Origin: a virus
DNA length: 27,319 nucleotides
Strand: one strand, 5' to 3'
IMG/VR virus record: IMGVR_UViG_3300022074_000302
Span: 1-27,319 of that record
Of the stretch, positions 1 through 7,732 are shown piece after piece. The translations under genes and the position numbers were made by a program. Each line of letters opens with the position of its first letter. Position 1 is the stretch's first letter. Below the pieces are notes generated by a model. That model had not been told where the DNA came from. It did not search any database and saw only the letters and a list, made by a program, of their open reading frames with translations.

Positions 1-491
1 TCTGGATATACAGGGAACTGTATCAAAAACACTTGACAGCAGAGGAGTTAGCCGCTAGAATACTAGAAGCGGAACAACTAGACCCTCTACCTCACTACAC
101 GGTCCTCGACTCGTCCTGTTGGAACAAAACGGGTTTCGGGCCGTCAATTGCAGAAGTTATGATGCGTGAGGGTGTGCGCTGGACTCCATCAGACCGCAAT
201 CGTATTCAGGGAAAGATGGAGATACACCGTCGTCTCGCTGACGATCCCTACACGACGGAGCCACGCCTACGCTTCTTCTCTTCGTGTCAGAACATCGTCA
301 AACAGATTGCAGGCATACCACTCTCCAAGACAAACAGCGAAGACGTAGATACGAAGGCAGAAGACCACGCATACGACGCCCTGCGCTACGGAATGATGAC
401 ACGCATGAGCGGCTACGCTTCGATACATCAGCAACTCAATGCAATCAAGAACCAAGTTCACCAAGTCCAAGACGAAGTATTCGGATACTAG
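1..491 (+). CDS. terL: Large terminase subunit, C-terminal part (5' truncated)
   Basis: The reading frame is open from the left edge of the window (first complete codon at base 3) to the TAG at 489-491, so this is the 3' end of a gene that starts outside the window. About 162 residues are visible. They resemble the RNase H-fold nuclease domain that cuts concatemeric DNA during packaging. A strand ending in VLDSSCW is followed by a long helix-rich segment, and DHAYDALRYGMM near the end fits the last conserved acidic position of the nuclease, as in other phage terminases (family knowledge). The ATPase domain lies upstream and is not seen. The next gene starts 3 bases after the stop, and the portal gene follows further on, the usual order for a packaging module. 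The TTG at 33 is not a plausible start because the frame continues upstream without a stop. The family is fairly sure; the exact terminase subtype is not. Confidence 0.82.
   Translation, partial: WIYRELYQKHLTAEELAARILEAEQLDPLPHYTVLDSSCWNKTGFGPSIAEVMMREGVRWTPSDRNRIQGKMEIHRRLADDPYTTEPRLRFFSSCQNIVKQIAGIPLSKTNSEDVDTKAEDHAYDALRYGMMTRMSGYASIHQQLNAIKNQVHQVQDEVFGY
33..61 (+). promoter_or_regulatory. Candidate sigma70-type promoter inside terL
   Basis: TTGACA at 33-38 is followed, after exactly 17 bases, by TAGAAT at 56-61, an 11 of 12 match to the bacterial consensus. It lies within terminase codons, so chance is possible. It would start transcription upstream of the recombinase-like gene at 495. 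The spacer equals that of the other promoter candidates in this window. Confidence 0.3.
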
Positions 492-494
492 ATA

Positions 495-2492
495 ATGGCA
501 GACACTGACATTTTAAAAACACTAAGTGCGCCAGACAAACTAAAAGTAGCGCAGTTTGTAACGCTACAGAAAACTCTCTTTCCAGATGGAAACATACCGA
601 CGTATGCAGAAATACGTAAGCGCATTGTTGATGGTACAGCTACAGTGGGCGATGCCTTCATTGCTAAGATGTACAACTTGGGTGTTCCTAACAACCCTCT
701 ATTTGAACAGCTAGATGAAACATCAGAGTTTGCAAAAAAGTTTCATAAGGCATTTGGCAAAAAAGTTGTAACAAAAGCCATGACCATGACTGGTCACTCT
801 CAACAGGCTGTTGATCTAGCTAGAGAGGTTGATCTTTCAAGTAATTTCTTAGAGTTGCAGTCGGATGTTCTTGCAGGGACAAGCGACCTTTCACCAAACA
901 AAATTAATAAACTCATCAGCCCACTGTCTAGCTCCTTTCAAAACGTGAAAGTAAATAAGTTAGCTAGCGCGGCAGCCGGTGCTGGAGATAGAAAACTTTT
1001 TAAGGGAGCCATACCTCCTGAAGTTCTTGAGACTGTTCTAAAACAAGTAGCTATCATACGCGAAAAAGAAGGAGCTATAGCTGCGGATGCAGTTCTTGGT
1101 TCACTGCTTGGTATGCGAGGTACGGACCTAACTGAAACGCGCACAACTATAGAGTTAGCCACACGGACAACGCCTCAACGTCCAGTCTACGATCCTGAAA
1201 CAGGAACAATTGTAAATCCCGTAGAACCGGGAGAAGCAGGAAAGGGCCTAAAAGGAATTGGAGACGACCGTCCACTTGGTCCTCTTCTTTCAAGAGTTTA
1301 CCTAGACAGGTATAATGCTGCAGGTCCAACCGGAGAACTGTTTCCGGATATGGACACAAAAAAAATCAATGCTCTAATCAACAAGTATGTAACTCCTGCT
1401 CTTTCTGATGATGTAAAAGCAAAAGCAAAAAAAAGAAATGCTTCTGGAAAGTTCTCGCTAGACTATACCGATTTACGACGTATTACTGCATCGTCTATTG
1501 CTAATGGTTTGGGTAATACAGAGGCTGCAGATGCAATTCTTGCACACACTGGATCAGAAAAAGAACTTGACGCAAAAATCTTACGTACGTTTTACATCGA
1601 CGTAGAAGATGTAGGAAAACTAGAACAACGCGGCCTAGTATTTTCAATGTTTGAGAAGATGATGGCTGATGCTCTTGGGGCTGAAAGCGGGGGACAACTT
1701 GCTGCATCTCTAGGATATGACTTTGTTGATTTTGAAGCTGATTATTCCGATCTTGAGTCGAAGATAACTATGGATGCACCAACAGGCACGGACAGTCGTC
1801 CGGCGGCTGTGGCTCCAACTGCAGAACAGGCAGCAGTAAATGCAGAGTTATCTGAGGGTAGGGGAAAACTAACCGCTGCAGAATTAGATGCTCAAGCTGC
1901 AGCTAAAGAAAGCGAAGCACTAGATAGACGAATAGCAACAGCAGAAAAGAAAGCAGCAGCGCAAGAGGCCGGAGTATTACCGGGAGATAAGCCCGCTGTT
2001 AAAAGTGAAGATGTAAAACCAAACGCTGCTGATGATATTTCAGACGAAGTAAAAGGCAAAATGAGTGGGCTAGGACTTGACGATTTCTTTGGATTTACAA
2101 AGAAGGGTTTGCTTCCAGCTATACTAGGAGGAGGTGCTGTATACTCCTTTATTGAAGACGCTGGAGCCGTAGTACGAGACGTGGCTATTGAGGGTGTTGC
2201 CACGGCAGCTAAACTTGGTCCCAAAGTTGGCGGTGCTTTGCCCATGATACTATCATCATCTCCTGCGTACGCACCGGGCCTAGAGCCAAAGCCTACGATG
2301 GCAGAAGACCCATATCCCGGACAGCCGGAGTATCAATCGTTTCGTCAGATGAGGGACATAGCTATGGAGCCTGCCATTGACGAAAGCGTAAACGATATGG
2401 AACGAATGGCACTTGAAGATTCGGGCGGATTTATTACACGAAACAGGGAACCTGAAGTCTCCCCTGCCCCTAAAGAAGGCTTCATCAGGTAA
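495..2492 (+). CDS. Tyrosine-recombinase-like domain protein with hydrophobic C-terminal extension
   Basis: A 665-residue protein. Residues about 165-390 read like the catalytic domain of tyrosine recombinases. LLGMRGTDL places R208 at the box I arginine. TDLRR places R328 at the box II arginine. AILAHTG places H351 exactly 23 residues after R328, the usual family spacing. RTFYIDV offers Y367 as the nucleophile. K250 or K253 in GKGLKG could be the hairpin lysine. Two things are odd: the box II histidine is replaced by T325, and H351 to Y367 is 16 residues where 9 is common. Residues 1-165 are mostly helical and could correspond to a core-binding region. Residues 430-540 are Ala/Glu-rich, and 545-600 contain Gly/Ala-rich hydrophobic stretches (PAILGGGAVYSFI). 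The gene lies between terL and portal and is visibly AT-richer than the portal gene. It could be an active recombinase, a virion-carried DNA-binding protein, or a structural protein on a recycled fold. The fold call is moderately sure; function is unknown. Confidence 0.62.
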   Translation: MADTDILKTLSAPDKLKVAQFVTLQKTLFPDGNIPTYAEIRKRIVDGTATVGDAFIAKMYNLGVPNNPLFEQLDETSEFAKKFHKAFGKKVVTKAMTMTGHSQQAVDLAREVDLSSNFLELQSDVLAGTSDLSPNKINKLISPLSSSFQNVKVNKLASAAAGAGDRKLFKGAIPPEVLETVLKQVAIIREKEGAIAADAVLGSLLGMRGTDLTETRTTIELATRTTPQRPVYDPETGTIVNPVEPGEAGKGLKGIGDDRPLGPLLSRVYLDRYNAAGPTGELFPDMDTKKINALINKYVTPALSDDVKAKAKKRNASGKFSLDYTDLRRITASSIANGLGNTEAADAILAHTGSEKELDAKILRTFYIDVEDVGKLEQRGLVFSMFEKMMADALGAESGGQLAASLGYDFVDFEADYSDLESKITMDAPTGTDSRPAAVAPTAEQAAVNAELSEGRGKLTAAELDAQAAAKESEALDRRIATAEKKAAAQEAGVLPGDKPAVKSEDVKPNAADDISDEVKGKMSGLGLDDFFGFTKKGLLPAILGGGAVYSFIEDAGAVVRDVAIEGVATAAKLGPKVGGALPMILSSSPAYAPGLEPKPTMAEDPYPGQPEYQSFRQMRDIAMEPAIDESVNDMERMALEDSGGFITRNREPEVSPAPKEGFIR

Positions 2493-2506
2493 ACGGAGAG
2501 AAACCT

Positions 2507-2734
2507 ATGGCAAACGCCACAACTGGTAACTACAACTACGGCGCAGCATATATTATGAACGCCGACAAGACCAGCGTCGATAAAGATGAGGGTGCATCCT
2601 CACTCTATCGCGAAGGCTTGGAATTCGACACTCGTGTTCAGACAGGACCGATGATCGAAGCCATGCCAAAGAAGCAAACTAAGCCGACAGTAGAGGCTTC
2701 ACTGTTTAAGATGGCAGACGAGCGCGACTACTAA
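2507..2734 (+). CDS. Small hypothetical protein upstream of portal
   Basis: A 75-residue protein whose ATG has a good ribosome-binding site (GGAGAG, 7 bases upstream of the start). It is polar, with tyrosine-rich N-terminal residues (NYNYGAAYIM) and many charged residues after that. There is no membrane segment and no recognisable motif. It sits 14 bases after the recombinase-like gene and 9 bases before the portal, so it is translated from the same message. Its position suggests a minor head or packaging-associated protein, but that is inference from context only. I do not recognise the family. Confidence 0.7.
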   Translation: MANATTGNYNYGAAYIMNADKTSVDKDEGASSLYREGLEFDTRVQTGPMIEAMPKKQTKPTVEASLFKMADERDY

Positions 2735-2743
2735 GGAAGCGAC

Positions 2744-4864
2744 ATGGCCGATAATTTCCTAGAACCGGACGACGAGCAGGCGATTCCGATTGCCAGTCCT
2801 GATGAGCAGATGCCCGGACTTGCGGGCCACATCAAGGCACGGTTTGACGACGCAGAGAACGGACGGTTTTCGTACGAGCAGCGATGGCTACAGGCGTACA
2901 AAAACTTTCGTGGCATCTATGATACTACGACACAGTACCGTGACAGCGAAAAGTCGAGGGTGTTCATCAAGATCACCAAGACCAAAGTACTTGCTGCGTA
3001 CGGACAGATTATCGACATATTGTTTGCTAACAAGAAGTTTCCCCTCGTTGTTGAGTCCACTCCGATGCCAGAAGGCATTGAGGAGTTTGCTCATATGCGT
3101 ACGCCTGCTGACGAGCTTTCGCAGTTGGGAAGTGACCCCTACGGTTTTCCGGGAGATGGTCGCGAGTTAGCTCCGGGGGCGATGCAAGCCAACGAGCCGC
3201 ACCGTCTAGGCTCCTATGGTAAAGACTTCGGTGACACGATCCTTGCGGGTAAGTCTCGCGTGGGTGAGCCACAATTCGAACCTGCAAAAGAGCAGGCACG
3301 AAAGATGGAGAAGTGCATCCACGATCAGTTGCTCGACACAAATGCCGTTAGTGAGTTTCGCAAAGCAATCTTTGAGTCGTCCCTGTTCGGCACAGGCGTC
3401 GTCAAGGGGCCGTTCAACTTTCACAAGCGTGTTCACAACTGGAAGATGGATGACGATGGTGAGCGTGTTTACGATCCCTACGAGCGGATGGTGCCACGTA
3501 TCGAACACGTATCGGTATGGGACTTTCACCCTGACCCTGCAGCCACATCCGTAGAGGACTGCGAGTACGTTATCGAACGTCACCGCATGAACCGACAGCA
3601 GCTTCGTAGCCTGATAATGCGTCCACACTTCGACGCTCAAGCAATCGAAGAGTGCCTTGCAAAAGGACCGAACTACGAAGACAAGTATTACGAAGACACG
3701 ATCCGTGAAGACGAAACCGAACCTCACATCTCTGAGAACCGTTACGAAGTCCTAGAGTATTGGGGTGTTCTCGACTCGAAGTTTGCAAAGGAAGTCGGCC
3801 TAGAGAACGCAGAACTCATGTCTGAGTTTGACCAGATGCAAGTCAACATCTGGGTGTGCGGTACACTCGTACTACGCTGTGTGTTGAACCCCTTCACACC
3901 TGCACGTATTCCCTACCAAGCCTTCCCGTTCGAAATCAACCCCTATCAAATCTGGGGCGTTGGCGTAGCAGAGAACATGGAAGACGCACAGATGCTGATG
4001 AACGGTCACGTTCGTATGGCAATCGACAACCTCGCTCTCGCTGGCAACCTTGTCTTTGATGTCGATGAGGCATCGTTGGTCCCCGGACAGAACATGGACA
4101 TCTTCCCCGGCAAGATATTCCGTCGTCAGTCGGGCGTCACCGGCACGGCAATCAACGGCCTCAAGTTTCCGAATACGGCACCTGAAAACATACAGATGTA
4201 TCAGATTAGCCGACAGCTTGCGGACGAAGAGACGGGCATCCCATCGATCACACACGGCCAGACAGGAGTCACCGGCACCGGACGAACTGCAGCAGGCTTG
4301 TCTATGCTGATGGGCAGTGCAGGCTTGTCGATGAAGACGGTCATCAAAAACATCGACGACCACCTACTCAAGCCAATCGGTGAAGCATTCTTTCAGTGGA
4401 ACATGCAGTTCGGAGAGAACGTCGAGGATGTCACGGGCGACCTAGAGATCAAGCCACGTGGTGTAGCAGCCGTGATGCAAAAGGAAGTACGCACACAACG
4501 ACTCACCTCACTCTTGCAAACCGTAGCCAACCCTATGCTGGCTCCGTTTGTAAAGTTGCCAAACCTGATGCGCGAACTCGCTATTGCACAAGACATCGAT
4601 CCTGACAGCTTAGTGAACGATGTCAACGAGGCACAAGTCTACGCACAGATGTTACAAGGAATGATGCAAGATGCTCAACAAGCAGCAGGCCCAGAAGCTA
4701 GCCCCTCTCCTCTACAGCAAGGAATGGCCCCAAATGGAGGAGTACCTAGTGGACCTCCGGGAGTCGATGATTCGGGCCGTGGTAACGGCACAATCGGAGT
4801 CGGAACTGCGCCAAGTGCAGGGGAAGCTGGGTTTACTGGAAATGCTCCTCAAGTTGAAGGATAG
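2744..4864 (+). CDS. Portal (head-tail connector) protein
   Basis: A 706-residue protein, about the length of large podovirus portals (P22 portal is 725). Portals form the dodecameric ring at one capsid vertex through which DNA enters and leaves. The N-terminal 100 residues have the helical pattern of a portal clip/stem region (RWLQAYKNFRG, KTKVLAAYGQIIDILF). The middle contains a stretch I associate with marine podovirus portals (SSLFGTGVVKGPF, VWDFHPDPAATSVEDC), followed by segments such as NPYQIWGVGVAENMEDAQ and the helical TAAGLSMLMGSAGLSMK. Residues about 640-706 are Pro/Gly/Ser-rich and predicted to be disordered; this stretch is also read in another frame by the gene at 4671. Flanking terminase, scaffold and capsid genes support the call. 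Confidence 0.85.
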   Translation: MADNFLEPDDEQAIPIASPDEQMPGLAGHIKARFDDAENGRFSYEQRWLQAYKNFRGIYDTTTQYRDSEKSRVFIKITKTKVLAAYGQIIDILFANKKFPLVVESTPMPEGIEEFAHMRTPADELSQLGSDPYGFPGDGRELAPGAMQANEPHRLGSYGKDFGDTILAGKSRVGEPQFEPAKEQARKMEKCIHDQLLDTNAVSEFRKAIFESSLFGTGVVKGPFNFHKRVHNWKMDDDGERVYDPYERMVPRIEHVSVWDFHPDPAATSVEDCEYVIERHRMNRQQLRSLIMRPHFDAQAIEECLAKGPNYEDKYYEDTIREDETEPHISENRYEVLEYWGVLDSKFAKEVGLENAELMSEFDQMQVNIWVCGTLVLRCVLNPFTPARIPYQAFPFEINPYQIWGVGVAENMEDAQMLMNGHVRMAIDNLALAGNLVFDVDEASLVPGQNMDIFPGKIFRRQSGVTGTAINGLKFPNTAPENIQMYQISRQLADEETGIPSITHGQTGVTGTGRTAAGLSMLMGSAGLSMKTVIKNIDDHLLKPIGEAFFQWNMQFGENVEDVTGDLEIKPRGVAAVMQKEVRTQRLTSLLQTVANPMLAPFVKLPNLMRELAIAQDIDPDSLVNDVNEAQVYAQMLQGMMQDAQQAAGPEASPSPLQQGMAPNGGVPSGPPGVDDSGRGNGTIGVGTAPSAGEAGFTGNAPQVEG

Positions 4865-4895
4865 TCACGAGGCAGTGGTTAAGAACGATGGATAA
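4671..4895 (+). CDS. Small helical protein overprinted on the portal 3' end
   Basis: A 74-residue protein in a different frame from the portal. It shares about 194 bases with it and then overlaps the next gene by 8 bases. An AAGGA at 4656-4660, 10 bases before the ATG, can serve as ribosome-binding site. The protein looks folded rather than accidental: it is helix-rich with regular hydrophobic spacing (MEEYLVDLRESMIRAVV, ELRQVQGKLGLLEMLLKL). The ELRQVQGKL segment resembles short proteins found beside portal or scaffold genes in podoviruses (family memory, not searched). The portal frame over the same bases is low-complexity and unconstrained, as expected where a second gene is overprinted. 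Role unknown; head assembly is the contextual guess. Confidence 0.72.
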   Translation: MLNKQQAQKLAPLLYSKEWPQMEEYLVDLRESMIRAVVTAQSESELRQVQGKLGLLEMLLKLKDSHEAVVKNDG

Positions 4896-7644
4896 GATCA
4901 CACAACCTAAAATGTCAAACGGTGGAACAGTGACAGAACAAGTCTACGGTCAAACACGAAGCACTCCGTACAGCATGGACGAATACCTACGCGGTAGTAT
5001 GTACGACTTTCCGGGCATCAACGTAGATGTTGCTCCAGCAGCGGGAGATGATTCTACTACTAATCCTGCACCCCCTGCACCAAGTGTTTTAAATCCTGTC
5101 GGGACAGGGGACGGTGGCGCATCTAGCCCATTTACCAGCTATTCTGTAGCAACAGGCTTACCATCATTCGGATACGAAGACATAGACCCCGTAGACTTCA
5201 TAAGCAAGTTTGAAAAGACTTCTCCGAAAGCAAAGGGCCGCAGTGACAACGCATTCTTAAACTTTGGCATCAATCAACTAGACCCGAAGAACATACCCCT
5301 AGCTGTTGCCTCACTGGCAATACCGGGTGCGGCTGGGTTTGGTATAGCTGCAGCAGAACTAAACCGTCGATCACAAAAGAAAACCGCCGACGCAATTATG
5401 GCTACAGGCAAGACAGGCGGTTCTATGTATACGTTTCAGGGACAGACAGTTCACCGTCTTCCCGGAACTAGGCAGTTCAACGGAACGCTAGGAAACATGA
5501 CTAGCGCAGAACACTATCGCTTCGACGAGATTAGACGCGGTTTTATTCCGGGCACGATGAAAGAAACAAAATCACAGGTTGGAAGTTTAGATGCTGCTAC
5601 GGGGCAGAGTAATCAATACATACGCACAGGCAAAAACACCATAGCTTACGACGCAGGTTTTGGTGCAGGCATGGATGCGTTCGGTACTGTTCACAGCGCA
5701 TCCGGTCCGCAGGGTGGTAGTGCGAGTGCGGCAACGGCTCTTCGTGAACAACTCTACCGTGAAAACATGAATCGTTTGGGCTTAACAATAGACGAAAGCA
5801 GGGTAGCTAGTGAAGCCCTATCTATGAAGCAAGCTCTCGACGCAGGTATGAAGAACAGTAGATTTCACGGCGGATTTTTTCATAAGGCAAGCAATCTGAG
5901 TGACGAGGACTACGCAAACGCTCAAACCCTGTCACAACAGATTATTCAGCAGCACATCAGAACGAACACTGCAGCCGGTAAAGCGCAGGCTCAAGCAGCA
6001 GAGGCGAAAGCCGCTGAAGCAAGTCAACGTATGCGAGAACAAGAAGCCCAACGACAGGCTATACTGCAACAGTATGATGAAGAGGATAGCGGAGGTACGC
6101 CGACCCAGTATTCAGTTCAGGATATAGAAGACGATATCATGGACAGCTATGGCGGTTCTACAGATGCAACAGACTATTCATTTGACTTTGGATTCCGTAA
6201 GGGTGGTCGTGTCGGCATGCAGATGGGCGGAACCGCTCCACAGGCTGCACCAGCGGGCTTCGTAGAGCGTCCGCCGTCACAGGTATCCGAAGCGGCTACT
6301 GTGGCTGACGACAAGCCTATGAGCGTCCCAGAGGGCACGTTTGTCATCAACGCTGCAGCCGTCGAGTTTGCTGGTGAGGGTGACATTGCCAAGATGCTCA
6401 AGGATGCCTACGCAAAAGCTGGTAAACAGGGATCAGCAGCACCATCTAAAGAACAGATTGACGTAGCCGTATCTCGTGGCGAGGTTATTGTGCCCCCAGC
6501 GATTGCCAAGATCATTGGCTATGACCGACTCGAAAAGATCAATAATCGCGGCAAGAAAGAAACGAAGCAACGCATCAAAGAGAACGGACAGGGTCGTAGG
6601 GGTGCTGCAGGAGGTGGATTCCTCACTAGAAAAAAGCTGGCAAACGGCGGTGAAGCCCAAGACATCTATGAAGACAAAATCATAATAGATGAAGTTCGCA
6701 GGAAGATGGATGACCTCTTAAAGAATCTGCCGGACGATGTAAAAGTAGATAGCAGGTATTTCGGCGATGACTATCCTGCCAACCGGGATTTCCACAGGCA
6801 GCTAGCCATTCTAAATGATGCTGATCCTGACGCATTTAAGATGCGGGCGTTTTCTTCAGAGCAACAGGGTTTAATAAATGTACCTCAGACTCCAACGCTT
6901 TTTAATCTCTACGCTATGGCGGAAGAGATTGCACACTTAGAGGCTTCTAAATACAGACGCCCAGAAACTGAAACTGTTAAAACTTTACGGGCTGATGAAC
7001 AGTCTCTTTTCGCCTCTATTCCCGGCACTGAAGGGGATATGAGGAAACACTACGGAGCATACGAGCAGGGGGGATTCCTCTACACTCCTAGTCAAATAGC
7101 GAGTATGTCCGACAAGGAAAAGGCTGAGATACAAGATACCTACGGAGTTCCGGCGGATAAAGTAAGAAATACTTTCAGCTACCCTGATTATTTTGAGCTA
7201 GAACAAGATTATCTAGAAGAAATGAGAGCAAAGAGCATCGCGTTTCAGACGGTGTTTGGTAAACTAGATAAAACAAGTAGCAAAAACGTAAAAGAAAACA
7301 CAAAAACCGGAAGAGCTATAGACTTGGCAGAATCATCGTACGGAGAGGATTTTGCCAAGTACATTCTAGCTACTGCTAGTCCGACGCTTCAAACCGCAAT
7401 ATTCCACAAACATCCTGAACTCAGAGAACGATATTTCGACGATCAGGGACGTTTTAAGAAGCGGAATATACAGCCTGATGCCGACTTTAGGATGGTCATG
7501 GAGGCTGAAGACGAAGAGGCTAGAAAGCGTTCCCTCAAAGAATTTAAAGAAGCTGACGACAGAAACATCGTTGTAAAAAATCTCACCAGTCCTCGAAAGT
7601 CTACTTTTATAGAGGGCTACGGACGAATTCCAGTTTCTGAATAA
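4888..7644 (+). CDS. Large multidomain virion-region protein with Gly-Gly-rich central module
   Basis: A 918-residue protein between portal and scaffold. The N-terminal 110 residues are Pro/Ser/Gly-rich and probably disordered. Residues 125-165 hold an Ala-rich hydrophobic stretch (LAVASLAIPGAAGFGIAAAE). Residues 350-395 form an Ala/Gln/Glu-rich probable coiled coil. Residues 437-610 contain KGGRVGMQMGG, a module I associate with marine phage proteins (EGTFVINAAAVEFAG, RGEVIVPPAIAKIIGYDRL) and a second Gly-rich patch (RRGAAGGGFLTRKKLANGG). The C-terminal third is AT-richer and includes YAMAEEIAHLEA at 676-687 and EEMRAKS at 777-783. This spacing is reminiscent of a zinc-metallopeptidase fold, but the first histidine of HExxH is replaced by E679, so activity is doubtful. 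Candidate roles are ejection protein, head-maturation factor or minor head protein. I cannot assign one. Confidence 0.6.
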   Translation: MDKITQPKMSNGGTVTEQVYGQTRSTPYSMDEYLRGSMYDFPGINVDVAPAAGDDSTTNPAPPAPSVLNPVGTGDGGASSPFTSYSVATGLPSFGYEDIDPVDFISKFEKTSPKAKGRSDNAFLNFGINQLDPKNIPLAVASLAIPGAAGFGIAAAELNRRSQKKTADAIMATGKTGGSMYTFQGQTVHRLPGTRQFNGTLGNMTSAEHYRFDEIRRGFIPGTMKETKSQVGSLDAATGQSNQYIRTGKNTIAYDAGFGAGMDAFGTVHSASGPQGGSASAATALREQLYRENMNRLGLTIDESRVASEALSMKQALDAGMKNSRFHGGFFHKASNLSDEDYANAQTLSQQIIQQHIRTNTAAGKAQAQAAEAKAAEASQRMREQEAQRQAILQQYDEEDSGGTPTQYSVQDIEDDIMDSYGGSTDATDYSFDFGFRKGGRVGMQMGGTAPQAAPAGFVERPPSQVSEAATVADDKPMSVPEGTFVINAAAVEFAGEGDIAKMLKDAYAKAGKQGSAAPSKEQIDVAVSRGEVIVPPAIAKIIGYDRLEKINNRGKKETKQRIKENGQGRRGAAGGGFLTRKKLANGGEAQDIYEDKIIIDEVRRKMDDLLKNLPDDVKVDSRYFGDDYPANRDFHRQLAILNDADPDAFKMRAFSSEQQGLINVPQTPTLFNLYAMAEEIAHLEASKYRRPETETVKTLRADEQSLFASIPGTEGDMRKHYGAYEQGGFLYTPSQIASMSDKEKAEIQDTYGVPADKVRNTFSYPDYFELEQDYLEEMRAKSIAFQTVFGKLDKTSSKNVKENTKTGRAIDLAESSYGEDFAKYILATASPTLQTAIFHKHPELRERYFDDQGRFKKRNIQPDADFRMVMEAEDEEARKRSLKEFKEADDRNIVVKNLTSPRKSTFIEGYGRIPVSE

Positions 7645-7685
7645 TTCGCTGGCTACCCGCTAACAACGGCCCCAGCACAACCGGA

Positions 7686-7715
7686 GCGGCTACCTACACG
7701 CCAAAGTAGCCCCGC
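7686..7715 (+). other. Imperfect hairpin in the leader of the scaffold gene
   Basis: The 88-base gap 7645-7732 is GC-rich. GGCTAC at 7688-7693 can pair with GTAGCC at 7706-7711, and flanking GC/GC bases can extend the stem with a small bulge. Another GGCTAC at 7651-7656 could compete for the same partner. There is no T-run, so it is not a standard terminator. It might protect or space the scaffold mRNA. No promoter is visible in this gap. Confidence 0.3.
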
Positions 7716-7732
7716 TATCAAGAGGTAATAAA

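Noticed and set aside
1355-1440. A-runs (for example 8 A at about 1359) as possible programmed frameshift sites in the recombinase-like gene
   Set aside because: The frame stays open for hundreds of codons on both sides and no useful alternative frame opens there; they simply encode lysines in an AT-rich gene.
3206-3727. Long open frame on the minus strand opposite the portal gene (173 codons)
   Set aside because: It lies entirely over a well-supported portal gene, has Val/Cys/Arg-rich content typical of antisense shadows, and has no recognisable domain.
4888-5090. Possible programmed frameshift joining the 74-residue nested gene to the 918-residue gene
   Set aside because: The 918-residue gene has an ATG that overlaps the nested gene's end by 8 bases, the ordinary coupling seen throughout this window, and no slippery site is evident.
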